Shown here in pieces: positions 39,032 to 48,033 of a DNA stretch of 64,000 nt (the stretch's first letter is position 1; each line of letters begins with the position of its first letter). Origin of the DNA: CAMAVH01 sp036500145. Lineage in GTDB: Bacteria; Pseudomonadota; Alphaproteobacteria; SMXQ01. The stretch is from positions 1-64,000 of the forward strand of contig DASYCO010000045.1 of NCBI GenBank assembly GCA_036500145.1, written 5' to 3'. The notes under the pieces were generated by a model. It made no database searches and was not told the origin of the DNA. It saw only the letters and a list, made by a program, of their open reading frames with translations. The position numbers and the translations under genes were made by a program.

Positions 39032-39565
39032 ATGAAAAAATCCCAGACGATCAAGTTGGCCTTGCTCGGCGGCGCAAGCCTCGCGCTGGCCGCCTGCGGC
39101 GACGACGGCCCGCCGCAGGACGCACGCTTCTTCGCCGACGACAAGGAATGCTCCGCCGTCTACGGCGACGCGCCCTGCAAGGACGCGGAAGCCAAGGCCG
39201 ACGAGGTCCACCTGACCCAGGCGCCGAAATACGAGCAGCGCGAGCAGTGCGAGGCCGAGTTCGGCGTCGGCAACTGCGAGACGCGCCAGACGGCCGGCGG
39301 CGGCAGCTTCTTCATGCCGCTGCTGATGGGCTACATGATGGGCAATATGCTGAACGGCGGCAACCGCTTCAGCCAGCCGGTCTATCGCGGCCGCGACGGC
39401 AGCGCCGTGATGAACAACAACGGCCGCCTGTTCAACGTCGGCGCCTTCGGCGGCGGCTCCGGTCGCGCGACGAGCTTCCGTCCGGCGACGCAGGTCGCCC
39501 AAGTGTCGCGCGGCGGCTTCGGCGGCTCGGCGGCCCGCTTCGGCAGCGGCGGCGCGGGCGGCTGA
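39032..39565 (+). CDS. DUF1190 family lipoprotein (YgiB/YjfM-like)
   Basis: 177 residues. The signal ends SLALAACGDDG, giving a lipobox LAAC. The mature protein has the family's paired-Cys layout, ECSAVYGDAPCKD and QCEAEFGVGNCETRQ, and a hydrophobic MPLLMGYMMGNML, then a Gly/Ser/Asn-rich tail (FGGSAARFGSGGAGG). In E. coli ygiB and yjfM are next to an ATP-grasp gene of glutathionylspermidine synthase type, as here. Role unknown; an envelope-stress or metabolite-linked protein is likely. The ATP-grasp gene starts two bases after its stop, so they are translationally coupled. Confidence 0.85.
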   Translation: MKKSQTIKLALLGGASLALAACGDDGPPQDARFFADDKECSAVYGDAPCKDAEAKADEVHLTQAPKYEQREQCEAEFGVGNCETRQTAGGGSFFMPLLMGYMMGNMLNGGNRFSQPVYRGRDGSAVMNNNGRLFNVGAFGGGSGRATSFRPATQVAQVSRGGFGGSAARFGSGGAGG

Positions 39566-39567
39566 CG

Positions 39568-40698
39568 TTGCAGCGCGAGACCGTTGCGCCGCGCCCGGGC
39601 TGGCGCGCCCATGTGGAGCAGGATCTCGGCTTCGCCTTCCACACCATCGGCGGCGAGCCCTATTGGGACGAGACCGCCTGCTACCGCTTCACCGAGAAGC
39701 AGATCGACGAGCTGGAGGACGCCACCGCCGAGCTTGAGCAGATGGCGCTCGGCCTGGTCGACCGCGTCATCGCCACCGGCGAGGAGGCCTTCGAGCGCCT
39801 GCGCATCCCGCGCAACGCCTGGGACGCCATCGCCGGCAGCTGGCAGGCGCAGGAGAAGAACCTCTACGGCCGCTTCGACCTCGCCTATGACGGCGTCTCG
39901 CCGCCGCGCCTGCTCGAATACAACGCCGACACGCCGACCGCCCTGTTCGAGACGGCGGTGGTGCAGTGGGACTGGCTGCAGGAGACCGCGCCCGAGCGCG
40001 ACCAGTTCAACTCCGTGCATGAGAAGCTGATCGAGGCCTGGGCCAACTTCGGCCTGCAGGGCGAGCGGCTCTACTTCTCCGCCGTGCGCGACCATGGCGA
40101 AGACAACGGCACCACGGAATATCTGCGCGACACCGCGATACAGGCCGGCCTGCTGACCGACCGCATCGCCATCGAGGACATCGGCTGGGACGGCCGGGAG
40201 TTCCTCGACCTCGACGGCCAGCCGATCCGCGCGCTGTTCAAGCTCTACCCCTGGGAATGGCTGGCGGCGGAGGAGTTCGGCGCGCATCTGCTGAGCGGCG
40301 TCGCCAGGGTCATCGAGCCGGCCTGGAAGATGGTGCTGTCGAACAAGGCGGCGCTGGCGCTGCTGTGGGAGATGGCGCCGGGGCATCCCAACCTGCTTGC
40401 GGCCTCGCTCGATCCCAGCGGGCTGCAGGGCAAGCAGGTGCGCAAGCCGATCTACAGCCGCGAAGGCGCCAACGTGCAGGTGCTCGACGGGGCGCGCGTG
40501 ATCGACGAGACGCCGGGCGCCTACGGCGGCGAGGGATTCGTCTACCAGGCCTTCACCGAGATTCCGTCCTTCGACGGCAACTACACGGTGATCGGCTCCT
40601 GGGTGATCGCGAGCCAGCCCGCCGGCATCGGCATCCGCGAGGACGCCACCGCCATCACGCGCGACAGCAGCCGCTTCGTGCCGCATTACTTCGCATAG
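39568..40698 (+). CDS. Glutathionylspermidine synthase-like ATP-grasp ligase (YgiC/YjfC type)
   Basis: 376 residues. It opens RPGWRAHVEQDLGFAFHTIG, then GEPYWDETACYRFTEKQIDE, the characteristic start of the GSP_synth family. ATP-grasp features include RLLEYNADTPTALFETAVVQ and FKLYPWEWLAAEEFG, VLSNKAALALLWEMAPGHPN, and the terminal SRFVPHYF. No amidase domain is fused, so it is the synthetase-only type whose E. coli relatives do not have proven glutathionylspermidine activity. TTG at 39568 is the only fitting start. A DUF350 membrane protein follows after 9 bases, giving the operon DUF1190-ATP-grasp-DUF350. Confidence 0.9.
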   Translation: MQRETVAPRPGWRAHVEQDLGFAFHTIGGEPYWDETACYRFTEKQIDELEDATAELEQMALGLVDRVIATGEEAFERLRIPRNAWDAIAGSWQAQEKNLYGRFDLAYDGVSPPRLLEYNADTPTALFETAVVQWDWLQETAPERDQFNSVHEKLIEAWANFGLQGERLYFSAVRDHGEDNGTTEYLRDTAIQAGLLTDRIAIEDIGWDGREFLDLDGQPIRALFKLYPWEWLAAEEFGAHLLSGVARVIEPAWKMVLSNKAALALLWEMAPGHPNLLAASLDPSGLQGKQVRKPIYSREGANVQVLDGARVIDETPGAYGGEGFVYQAFTEIPSFDGNYTVIGSWVIASQPAGIGIREDATAITRDSSRFVPHYFA

Positions 40699-40707
40699 GG
40701 GATCGCC

Positions 40708-41115
40708 ATGGCCATCGTGATGTCGCTGCAGACCGTCGGCAGCTTCCTGCTCTACTTCGGCGTGGCATTGGTCGCCATGGCGCTGTTCCTCGCCCTCTAC
40801 ATGGCGGTGACCTCGCATCACGAGGCGGCACTGATCAAGCAGGGCAACACGGCCGCCGCGATCAGCCTGGGCGGCGCGCTGCTCGGCTTCACCCTGCCGC
40901 TGGCGAGCGCCATCGTGCACAGCCTGTCGCTGGTCGACATGGCGGTATGGAGCGCCATCGCGCTGGTCGTGCAGCTCGTCGCCTTCAAGGCCGTCGACCT
41001 GGCGCTGCGCGAAGTCTCGCGCCGCATCGAGCAGGGCAACGTCGCCGCCGGCACCACGCTGGCGGCAGGCTCGCTCGCCATCGGCGTCGTCAACGCCGCC
41101 TGCATGACCTACTGA
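40708..41115 (+). CDS. DUF350 family inner membrane protein (YjfL-like)
   Basis: 135 residues with four hydrophobic segments arranged as two similar halves: FLLYFGVALVAMALFLALYM, AAAISLGGALLGFTLPLASA, MAVWSAIALVVQLVAFKAV, and a last one LAAGSLAIGVVNAACMTY. The polar connecting loop contains HEAALIKQGNTAAA, and REVSRRIEQGNVAAGT in the second half. This repeat of Gln-Gly-Asn followed by Ala-Ala is typical of DUF350. Function unknown. It is the last gene of the three-gene operon; in E. coli the same three families occur in the yjf operon with a PspA homologue, absent here. Confidence 0.88.
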   Translation: MAIVMSLQTVGSFLLYFGVALVAMALFLALYMAVTSHHEAALIKQGNTAAAISLGGALLGFTLPLASAIVHSLSLVDMAVWSAIALVVQLVAFKAVDLALREVSRRIEQGNVAAGTTLAAGSLAIGVVNAACMTY

Positions 41116-41135
41116 CGCTGCCGAACCGCCGCCAT

Positions 41136-41169
41136 TTATCCGGGTATAAATCGCCGATTTATCCTGGTA
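41136..41169 (+). promoter_or_regulatory. Tandem operator candidate upstream of the XRE regulator gene
   Basis: TTATCCGGGTA (41136-41146) and TTATCCTGGTA (41159-41169) start 23 bases apart, the same spacing as the pair at 38831/38854. The second copy ends 10 bases before the ATG at 41180, so binding would block transcription or translation start and could give autorepression. Confidence 0.62.
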
Positions 41170-41179
41170 CCGTTCGCTC

Positions 41180-42004
41180 ATGCGACGCCCCAGCTTCCAG
41201 ACCGCCGAAGCCCGCCGCCAGGCGCTTGGCGACTTCCTCCGCGCCCAGCGCGAACGCCTGACGCCGGCCCAGGCAGGGCTCGCGGTGGGGGGGCGTCGGC
41301 GCACGCCCGGCCTGCGCCGCGAGGAAGTGGCGCAGCTCAGCGGCGTTTCCGCCACCTGGTACACCTGGATCGAGCAGGGCCGCGAAGTGTCGGCCTCGGC
41401 AACCGCATTGGCGCGGCTCGCCGAAGCGCTGCATCTGACGGCGGCCGAGCGCGCCTACCTGTTCGACCTCGCCGGCAAGCGCGACCCGGAAGCCGACGAG
41501 GTGGCGGCGGCGAGCGCGCCCGCCGTGGATCTGCAGACCGTCGTCGACATGATCGGCTGCCCGGCCTACGCCATGGACCGGCTCGGCACGGCGCGCGCCT
41601 GGAACAGGCAGGCCGCAAGGCTGTTCGTCGGCTGGCTCGACGACGGAAAAGGCAAGCGCGCGACGAAGCATGACCGCAACCTGCTGCGCTACGTCTTTCT
41701 CGAGCCGGCGGCGCGCAAGCTGATCCACGACTGGGAAGAGCGCGCACGGCGCGTGCTGGCGGAATTCCGCGCCGACGCCGGGGCGCGCCTCAACGACGAC
41801 GACACCAAGGCGCTGATCGAGGAACTGCGCGGCAAGAGCGCGATCTTCGCGCGCCTGTGGGACGAGCAGGCCGTGCTCGGCCGCGAGGGGGGGATGCGCA
41901 CCTTCGACCATCCGGAAGACGGCTTCCTGCGCTACCGCCAGATCGGCTTCACCCTGGCGGCGCGCCACGACCTCAAGCTCGTCATGCTGGTGCCGGAGAC
42001 TTAG
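41180..42004 (+). CDS. XRE family regulator with MmyB-like ligand-binding domain
   Basis: 274 residues. The N-terminal helix-turn-helix starts RRQALGDFLRAQRERLTPAQ and includes PGLRREEVAQLSGVSATWYT then WIEQGREVSAS. The C-terminal half (MAVLAW-type region, here DMIGCPAYAMDRLGTARAWN, FVGWLDD, YVFLEPAARKLIHDWEERAR and PEDGFLRYRQIGFTL) is the MmyB-like PAS-related ligand domain. Such regulators usually control one adjacent gene, often a divergent oxidoreductase or methyltransferase. The tandem repeat upstream of both this gene and the methyltransferase at 38787 suggests they are a separated regulator-target pair. Confidence 0.88.
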   Translation: MRRPSFQTAEARRQALGDFLRAQRERLTPAQAGLAVGGRRRTPGLRREEVAQLSGVSATWYTWIEQGREVSASATALARLAEALHLTAAERAYLFDLAGKRDPEADEVAAASAPAVDLQTVVDMIGCPAYAMDRLGTARAWNRQAARLFVGWLDDGKGKRATKHDRNLLRYVFLEPAARKLIHDWEERARRVLAEFRADAGARLNDDDTKALIEELRGKSAIFARLWDEQAVLGREGGMRTFDHPEDGFLRYRQIGFTLAARHDLKLVMLVPET

Positions 42005-42186
42005 ACGCGGCGCCGCCCTGGGCCGATTTCCTGCCAAAAGAGAAGAACTTCGCCCCTCTGCCGCGGCAGCGCCCGTCGGCAAAGCCTATCCCGACGCGAT
42101 AGCCATTTACACTTTATCTCGCCATAGTTGTAGCATCGCCATGGGCATGCGGCTTTGTTCCGGGTCGCCAGCCAGGGGGGATTCGA

Positions 42187-45100
42187 ATGTTCGAAGCGCA
42201 GTCCGGCGGCGGGAGCCGCGATGCCGTGCGAGAGCCTTGGCGCCTGTCGCTCCGCTGGCACATCAGCAGCATTTTCGTCTGCCTTCTCATTGCGTCTTTG
42301 CTGACGACGAGCGTCTACAGCATCGTCCAAAGCCACCGCATCATCGAGAACGCTTCCAGCAACGTCTATGACGGCATCCTGCGCGGCGTCGGCCAGCAGA
42401 TCGGCCAGATTTCGGCCCCGGCGCGGGCGGTGGTCAACCTGGTGGCGGCGGACGAGATCGTCGCCGCCGAGGACACGGCGGCACGGCTGCGGCGCATCGG
42501 CCTGCTCGGCGCCGCCCTGTCGCAGAATGCACGCATCTCGGCGATCTACGTCGGCTATGGGAACGGCGATTTCTTCATCCTGCGCAAGACCGTGGACGGC
42601 GCCTCGCGGGCGTCCTTCGGCGCGCCGGACAACGCGGCCTATGTCGTGCAGGCCATCGAGCGCGCGCCGGACGGCGCGCGCAGCAACCTGATGATTTTCC
42701 TGGATGACGGCTTGCAAGAGGTCGGCCGCGCGCCCGACGCCGGCTACGACCTCGATCCGCGCGAGCGCGACTGGTTCAAGCGCGCCCTGGCTGCGAATGA
42801 GACGATCGAAACCGATCCCTATCTCTTCTATGCCACGAATGAAGCCGGCACGACCTTCGCGCGCCGCAGTCCTGACGGCGGCGCTGTCGTCGGCGCCGAC
42901 CTGACGCTGCAGGACATCTCGGCGGCGCTTGCCGCCCTGACCCCGACGGCGTCGGCGGAGCTGATGCTATTCACCGGCGACCGCAAGATCGTCGCCTCGA
43001 ACCGCCCCGATTTTCTACAGGCGGCGGCGACGGCTGCGGATGCGCCGGCGCGGCTGCCTTCTCTCGACGAAGCCGGGCAGGCCGAGCTTTGGGAGCCGCG
43101 TGTCATCGCGGCGGCGGGCGACAAGCTCTTCATCGCGGCGCGTTCGCAAGGGCGCGACTGGCGCGTGAGCGTCGGCCGCGTCGCCAACGACGACGACTTG
43201 CCGACCTATCTGGGGATTGCCGTGCCGACGGAGGAGCTGCTGTCGGATGCCGACCGGATCCAGCGCACCCTGATATGGGTTTCGGCGGCGATTCTCGCCG
43301 CCGCGCTGATCGTGGCCTGGCTGCTGGCCCATCGGGTGAGCCGGCCGCTGAGGCGGCTGGCGGACCAGGCGCGTGCGATCGAGGATTTCGACTTCTCCGA
43401 CGCGCCCGCCATCCGCTCGCGCATTCTCGAGGTGCATGAGCTGTCGCACGCGATCCAGGCGATGCGGATGACGATCCGGCGCTTCCTCAAGATCGGCCGG
43501 GCCCTGGTGAGGGAGCGCGACTTCGCGCCGCTGCTCGACCGCATCCTGGCGGAAATGATCGACGTCACGCAGGCGACCGGCGCCATCTTCTACCTGCGCG
43601 AGGAGAAGGAGGACTATCTCCGCCGTCACCTGGTGCGTCGGCGCAGCGGCGCGGCGCCGGCGGACATTCCGGGCGGGCGCCAGCGGGTGTCCATGCACGA
43701 CGACGGCACGGTCATCGGCCTCGTCTCGCGGCAGCGCAGCCTGATCCATCGGCATGTGAAGCGCGCCGACCTCGATCCGGCGGGCGAGGCGGTGGTGTCC
43801 CATCTCGGCCTCGCCGGGGATGAATTCGAATCGATCACCATTCCGCTGCTCGACCGCCGTTCGGAGATTCTGGGAGTCGTCCTGCTGGTCACCGAAGCGG
43901 CGACCGACACCACGGCGGCTGATTCGTCCAAGCGGCTCATGGCCCTGGTCTCGGCCATTGCCGGCAGCGCCGCCATCGCGATGGAGAACTCGCAGCTCCT
44001 GCTGGCGCAGCGCCGGCTGCTCGACGGGCTGATCGAGCTGATCGCCGGCTCGATCGACACGAAGTCGTCCTATGCCGGCGGTCATTGCCAGCGCGTGCCC
44101 GTGCTCGCGCAGATGCTGGCCGAGGCCGCCTGCCAGGCGACCGATGGCCCTTTTGCGGATTTCGAGATCGACGCCGACCAGCGGGAAGCGCTCAGGATCG
44201 GAAGCTGGCTGCATGACTGCGGCAAGATCACCACGCCGGAATATGTCGTCGACAAGGCGACCAAGCTCGAGACCATCTACAACCGCATCCACGAAGTCCG
44301 CACCCGCTTCGAGGTGGTCAAGCGGGAGTTCGAGATCGCGGCCTTGCGCGGCCGGCTGGCCGGCCAGGATATTGCCGAGGTCGAGCGGGACGTCGCCGCG
44401 TTCAATGCCGAGGCCGACGCCGATTTCGCCTTCGTCGCCGAATGCAACGTCGGCGACGAGTTCATGGCGCCCGAGCGCGTGGAGCGGCTGAAACGGGTGG
44501 CCGAGCGACGCTGGGTCCGCACCCTCGACGACCGCCTTGGCCTGTCGCACGAGGAGTTCCAGCGCGCGAACCGCACGCCGTCGCCGGCCTTGCCGGTCAT
44601 GGAGCGCCTGCTCGACGACAGGCCCGAGCATATCGTGACGCGTGCGCCGTCGGAGGTCATGCCCGAGGACAATCCCTGGGGCTTCAAGCTGCGCGCGCCG
44701 GCGCACCGGTACAACATGGGCGAGCTCTACAACCTCTCGGTCGGCTACGGCACGCTGACCGAAGAGGAGCGCTACAAGATCAACGACCACATCGTCCAGA
44801 CCATCGTCATGCTGGAGAGCTTGCCCTTTCCCCGCCAGCTGGCCGCGGTGCCGGAGATCGCCGGCGGCCACCATGAGCGGATGGACGGCGGCGGATATCC
44901 GAAGCGGCGCATGGCGGGAGAGATGTCGGTGCTGGCCCGCATCATGGCGGTCGCCGACGTGTTCGAGGCATTGACCGCCTGCGACCGCCCCTACAAGAAG
45001 GCCAAGAGCGTCAGCGAATCCGTTCGCATCCTCGGGTCGTTCAAGAAGAACGGCCACCTCGATCCCGACCTCGTCGACCTCTTCCTGAAGTCGGGGGCTT

Positions 45101-45219
45101 GGAAGGCCTACGCGGATCGCTTCCTCGACGCCGGGCAGATCGACCAGCCGGACATCGAGGCCGTGCTGGCGATTCAGGCGCCGGCCTTTGAGGGCGGGGC
45201 ATCCGCCACGCCGGCCTAG
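42187..45219 (+). CDS. Membrane sensor with Cache, HAMP, GAF and HD-GYP domains
   Basis: 1010 residues. Order: TM1 (about 27-49), periplasmic double Cache-like sensor to about 360, TM2 (TLIWVSAAILAAALIVAWLL), HAMP (to about 440), GAF (about 455-620), then HD-GYP. The HD-GYP core has SWLHDCGKITTPEYVVDKAT and, about 215 residues later, GGHHERMDGGGYPKR; HD-GYP proteins hydrolyse cyclic di-GMP. Between the HDxGK region and the next conserved helix about 140 extra residues are inserted (RFEVVKREFEIAALRGRLAG to YNLSVGYGTLTEEE). All main metal ligands look intact. It is a single gene with a GGGGGG ribosome site. Confidence 0.93.
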   Translation: MFEAQSGGGSRDAVREPWRLSLRWHISSIFVCLLIASLLTTSVYSIVQSHRIIENASSNVYDGILRGVGQQIGQISAPARAVVNLVAADEIVAAEDTAARLRRIGLLGAALSQNARISAIYVGYGNGDFFILRKTVDGASRASFGAPDNAAYVVQAIERAPDGARSNLMIFLDDGLQEVGRAPDAGYDLDPRERDWFKRALAANETIETDPYLFYATNEAGTTFARRSPDGGAVVGADLTLQDISAALAALTPTASAELMLFTGDRKIVASNRPDFLQAAATAADAPARLPSLDEAGQAELWEPRVIAAAGDKLFIAARSQGRDWRVSVGRVANDDDLPTYLGIAVPTEELLSDADRIQRTLIWVSAAILAAALIVAWLLAHRVSRPLRRLADQARAIEDFDFSDAPAIRSRILEVHELSHAIQAMRMTIRRFLKIGRALVRERDFAPLLDRILAEMIDVTQATGAIFYLREEKEDYLRRHLVRRRSGAAPADIPGGRQRVSMHDDGTVIGLVSRQRSLIHRHVKRADLDPAGEAVVSHLGLAGDEFESITIPLLDRRSEILGVVLLVTEAATDTTAADSSKRLMALVSAIAGSAAIAMENSQLLLAQRRLLDGLIELIAGSIDTKSSYAGGHCQRVPVLAQMLAEAACQATDGPFADFEIDADQREALRIGSWLHDCGKITTPEYVVDKATKLETIYNRIHEVRTRFEVVKREFEIAALRGRLAGQDIAEVERDVAAFNAEADADFAFVAECNVGDEFMAPERVERLKRVAERRWVRTLDDRLGLSHEEFQRANRTPSPALPVMERLLDDRPEHIVTRAPSEVMPEDNPWGFKLRAPAHRYNMGELYNLSVGYGTLTEEERYKINDHIVQTIVMLESLPFPRQLAAVPEIAGGHHERMDGGGYPKRRMAGEMSVLARIMAVADVFEALTACDRPYKKAKSVSESVRILGSFKKNGHLDPDLVDLFLKSGAWKAYADRFLDAGQIDQPDIEAVLAIQAPAFEGGASATPA

Positions 45220-45393
45220 GGGCGTCATCTCGGGGCAAGCCGGGGACGGCGGCGACATGGCTGGAGCAAATGTGACAGCGGCCGCTGAATGGCGTTTCGC
45301 AAACAGCAGTCGCGGCGCTGCGCCGGCTTTGATAGAACGGGCGTTCGTGCCTGTGAAATTGGCGTGCCTGTAAAAAAATAGGGGAGACGTTCC

Positions 45394-46467
45394 GTGCTGG
45401 GTGGTTTGCTGGCGCTGCTGTCGGCGGCGACGTTCGCGTTCAACAATGCGGCTGTCCGCAAGGGCGTTCTGACCGGGTCCGTGGCGCAGGCCATGGCCAT
45501 CACCGTGCCGGTCGGCCTGCCGATCTTCTTTCTCGTGGCGATCCCCATGGGCGCCTTCGGGCCGCTGATGACCTTCAGCCTCGCGACCTGGGTCTGGCTC
45601 TCGGTCGCCGGCGTGCAGCACTTCATCCTCGGGCGCTACTGCAACTACCGCGCGACCAAGGCGATGGGCGCGGTGCTCACCGGCCCGGTGCAGCAGGGCG
45701 GGCTGGTCTTCACGCTCGCCATCGCCGTGATCGCGCTCGGCGAAGCGCTGACGCCGCTGCGCATCATCGGCATTCTGCTGGTGGTCGGCGGCCCGGCTTT
45801 GTCGCTGCACGAGGGACTGAGCGTCCGCAAGGCGGCTAAGGCCGCCAAGGCCGCGAAAGCCGCCAAGGCGGACCCGGCTGACGTCAGCACGGCCGGCGAC
45901 GCGACGATCCTGAAGGTCGGAGAAAAGGCCGAGGAGGCCAAGCCCGTCTTCAAGCCGGCCTATTTCGAAGGCTACCTCTTCGCGACGATCTCGGCGGCGG
46001 CGCAGGGCACCAGCCCCATCCTCGTGCGCTTCGCCCTGGAGCATCAGGGCCTGGCCGGCAGCATCGCCGGCGGCCTGATCTCCTACGGCGCCGCGACCGT
46101 GTTCTTCTGCCTGTTCCTGCTGTGGCCCGGCCAGCTGCGCCACGTGATGGAGATCAAGCCGGTGGCCGCCAAGTGGTTCACCATCTCGGGCCTCTTCGTC
46201 GGCTTCTCGCAGCTGTTCCGCTACATGGCGCTTTCCATCGCGCCGGTGTCGGTCGTCACGCCGATCCAGCGCCTCTCGCTGCTGTTCCGCGTCTATTTCG
46301 CCAAGGTGCTGACGCGCGACCACGAGGTGCTGGAAGGCAAGGTGATCCTCGGCACGGTGATCTCGCTGCTCGGCACCCTGGCGCTGTCGATCAGCACCGA
46401 CCTGGTGCTGGAATACGTGCCGCTGCCCGATTTCATCGTGGCCATCGCCCATTGGCACTGGCCGTAA
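45394..46467 (+). CDS. EamA/DMT family transporter
   Basis: 357 residues with about ten membrane helices in two EamA halves, joined by a charged linker (residues about 148-180) containing the short tandem repeat KAAKAAKAAKAAKA. The first half opens LGGLLALLSAATFAFNNAAV, the second YLFATISAAAQGTSPILVRF and QRLSLLFRVYFAKVLTRDHE. Substrate unknown. The start is GTG 45394, with GGGGAG eight bases upstream; no other start gives the first helix. It stands alone, its 3' end 124 bases from the converging gene. Confidence 0.85.
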   Translation: MLGGLLALLSAATFAFNNAAVRKGVLTGSVAQAMAITVPVGLPIFFLVAIPMGAFGPLMTFSLATWVWLSVAGVQHFILGRYCNYRATKAMGAVLTGPVQQGGLVFTLAIAVIALGEALTPLRIIGILLVVGGPALSLHEGLSVRKAAKAAKAAKAAKADPADVSTAGDATILKVGEKAEEAKPVFKPAYFEGYLFATISAAAQGTSPILVRFALEHQGLAGSIAGGLISYGAATVFFCLFLLWPGQLRHVMEIKPVAAKWFTISGLFVGFSQLFRYMALSIAPVSVVTPIQRLSLLFRVYFAKVLTRDHEVLEGKVILGTVISLLGTLALSISTDLVLEYVPLPDFIVAIAHWHWP

Positions 46468-46484
46468 GGCCGCAGCCCTCGGCA

Positions 46485-46522
46485 CAAAAAAGACGGCGCC
46501 CGGATCGGCTCCGGGCGCCGTA
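46485..46522 (-). terminator. Terminator for the leftward phytase-like gene
   Basis: A perfect 12-bp stem 46493-46504 with 46510-46521 encloses a five-base loop; a run of A immediately to the left reads as T on the minus strand. It therefore serves the gene ending at 46591, and may also stop the transporter gene. Confidence 0.85.
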
Positions 46523-46590
46523 AACCACTCGTCAGGGCAGACCAACGAGGGTGGGAGCTCTGGCGCGCGCGATGCGCGCCCTGTCAGCCG

Positions 46591-47910
46591 TCAGTTCGTC
46601 AGCTTGAGCGCCGGGTCGCTGACCAGCACGATCTTGCTGCGCTCGCCGGTGATGCCGAAGTCGTCGTCGTTGATGAGCAGCATGCGGCCGTCGTTGAGGA
46701 AGGCGATGCCTTCCAGCTTCACCGGCATTTCCGGATACTCGTTGGTGTCGAGGCGCAGCGTCTTGGGCGTCGGCCTGACGCCGATGGCGGCGGCGTCCTT
46801 GCTCTGCTCGAGGGTGGGCGAGGTGGCGACGTCGTCCCACTTGCTGCCGAAGATGTCGGTGGCGTCGGCGAGCGAGATCTCGTTCAGGCGCGTGACCTTG
46901 TCGGTGCGCTCCAGCACCAGCAGGCGGTCGGTGCCGAGGGCGGACATCTCGCTGATGCGGCCGGCGTTCATGGCCTTCGAGCCGTCCTTGTAGAGCTTGT
47001 AGTCGTCGAGCGCGTAGACGTACTCGCCGACGATCTTCTCGCTGGCGCGGTCCATCTTGTAGAGGCGGGCATTGGCGGCGTCGCGGTAGGCGGCGGCGTC
47101 CGGGTTGGCCAGCGGGTTCTGCACGATGAAGTAGATGAACTTCTCGTCCGGCGACATGGTGATCGATTCGATGCCGCGGTTGTTCTGGCGCTTCACCAGG
47201 ATGGCGGGCAGGCTGCCTTCGACGGGGTAGTTGGCGTTCTTGAAGTCGCCTTCCGAGCCGGCCGGCACCAGGCGCTTGATGACCTTGCCGTCGGCGGCGA
47301 CATGCAGGATGCCCGGCGCGTTCTCGTCGGAGACCCAGAAGCTGCCGTCGGCGAGCTTCACCAGGCCTTCGAGGTCGACGCCGCCCGGGTCCTGGGCGAG
47401 CTTGTTGCCCTTGCCGTCGAACGGAATCTCGGTCGAGGCGTGGGTCAGCGTGTTGACGATGCCGGTGAGCGGCTTGCCGTCGCTGTCCTTCAGCGGCATG
47501 GCCTTGGTCACGCGGAACGTATTGCCGGCCATCAGCTCGACGGTGAAGATAGACGGCGCGTAGCTCGGCATCGGATAGGCGCGGGCGTTCTTCGTGCCGC
47601 CGCACATCTGCTGCGGCGTGAGGCCGGTGATCTCCTGGCCTTCCTCGTCGCAGGTGAAGTTCGCGCCGCGGTCGCTGATCGTGTAGACGACCGTGTCCGG
47701 ATCCTTCGGCGAATGGAAGGCGCCGCTGCCGATGCCGTTGGTGAGCTGCAGGGTCTTGCCGCCGTCGAAGGCGAAGGCGCCGAGGCGCAGCGCCGGATCG
47801 TCGCTGGTGTAGACTTCGACCTTCTGCTGGGCTTGCGCCAGGCTGGATGCGCCAAGCAGGGCGGCGCAGAACGCGGCGGCAAAGGCGGCGTGGGACGTGC
47901 GGTTCGTCAT
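46591..47910 (-). CDS. Exported phytase-esterase-like beta-propeller protein
   Basis: 439 residues with a signal peptide (AAFAAAFCAALLGASSLAQA, cleavage before QQKVEVY). The body matches the esterase-like activity of phytase family: YTISDRGANFTCDEEGQEI, DLEGLVKLADGSFWVSDENA, RGIESITMSPDEKFIYFIVQ and LEGIAFLNDGRMLLINDDDF, repeated blades of a beta-propeller with acidic metal-binding loops. Substrate uncertain; relatives cleave phosphate or lipid esters. ATG 47910 is chosen to open the signal peptide. Confidence 0.82.
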   Translation of the reverse strand: MTNRTSHAAFAAAFCAALLGASSLAQAQQKVEVYTSDDPALRLGAFAFDGGKTLQLTNGIGSGAFHSPKDPDTVVYTISDRGANFTCDEEGQEITGLTPQQMCGGTKNARAYPMPSYAPSIFTVELMAGNTFRVTKAMPLKDSDGKPLTGIVNTLTHASTEIPFDGKGNKLAQDPGGVDLEGLVKLADGSFWVSDENAPGILHVAADGKVIKRLVPAGSEGDFKNANYPVEGSLPAILVKRQNNRGIESITMSPDEKFIYFIVQNPLANPDAAAYRDAANARLYKMDRASEKIVGEYVYALDDYKLYKDGSKAMNAGRISEMSALGTDRLLVLERTDKVTRLNEISLADATDIFGSKWDDVATSPTLEQSKDAAAIGVRPTPKTLRLDTNEYPEMPVKLEGIAFLNDGRMLLINDDDFGITGERSKIVLVSDPALKLTN

Positions 47911-48033
47911 GGACAGAAACTCTCCGGAATGATGGCGGGCCGCGCGGCGGAAGCGCCAGCGCATGCCTTAGCTAACCGCGCCGAGATGACAGAAGCGCCG
48001 AAGCCTTTGTGACAGGAGGGTGAAAGGCCGGCG

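Noticed and set aside
43015..46545. A very long open frame on the minus strand (over 1,100 codons) opposite the HD-GYP and transporter genes
   Set aside because: Such frames are expected opposite high-GC genes because codon third positions are G/C rich. The translation is low-complexity Arg/Asp/Gly/His with no domain, while the plus strand encodes clear domains.
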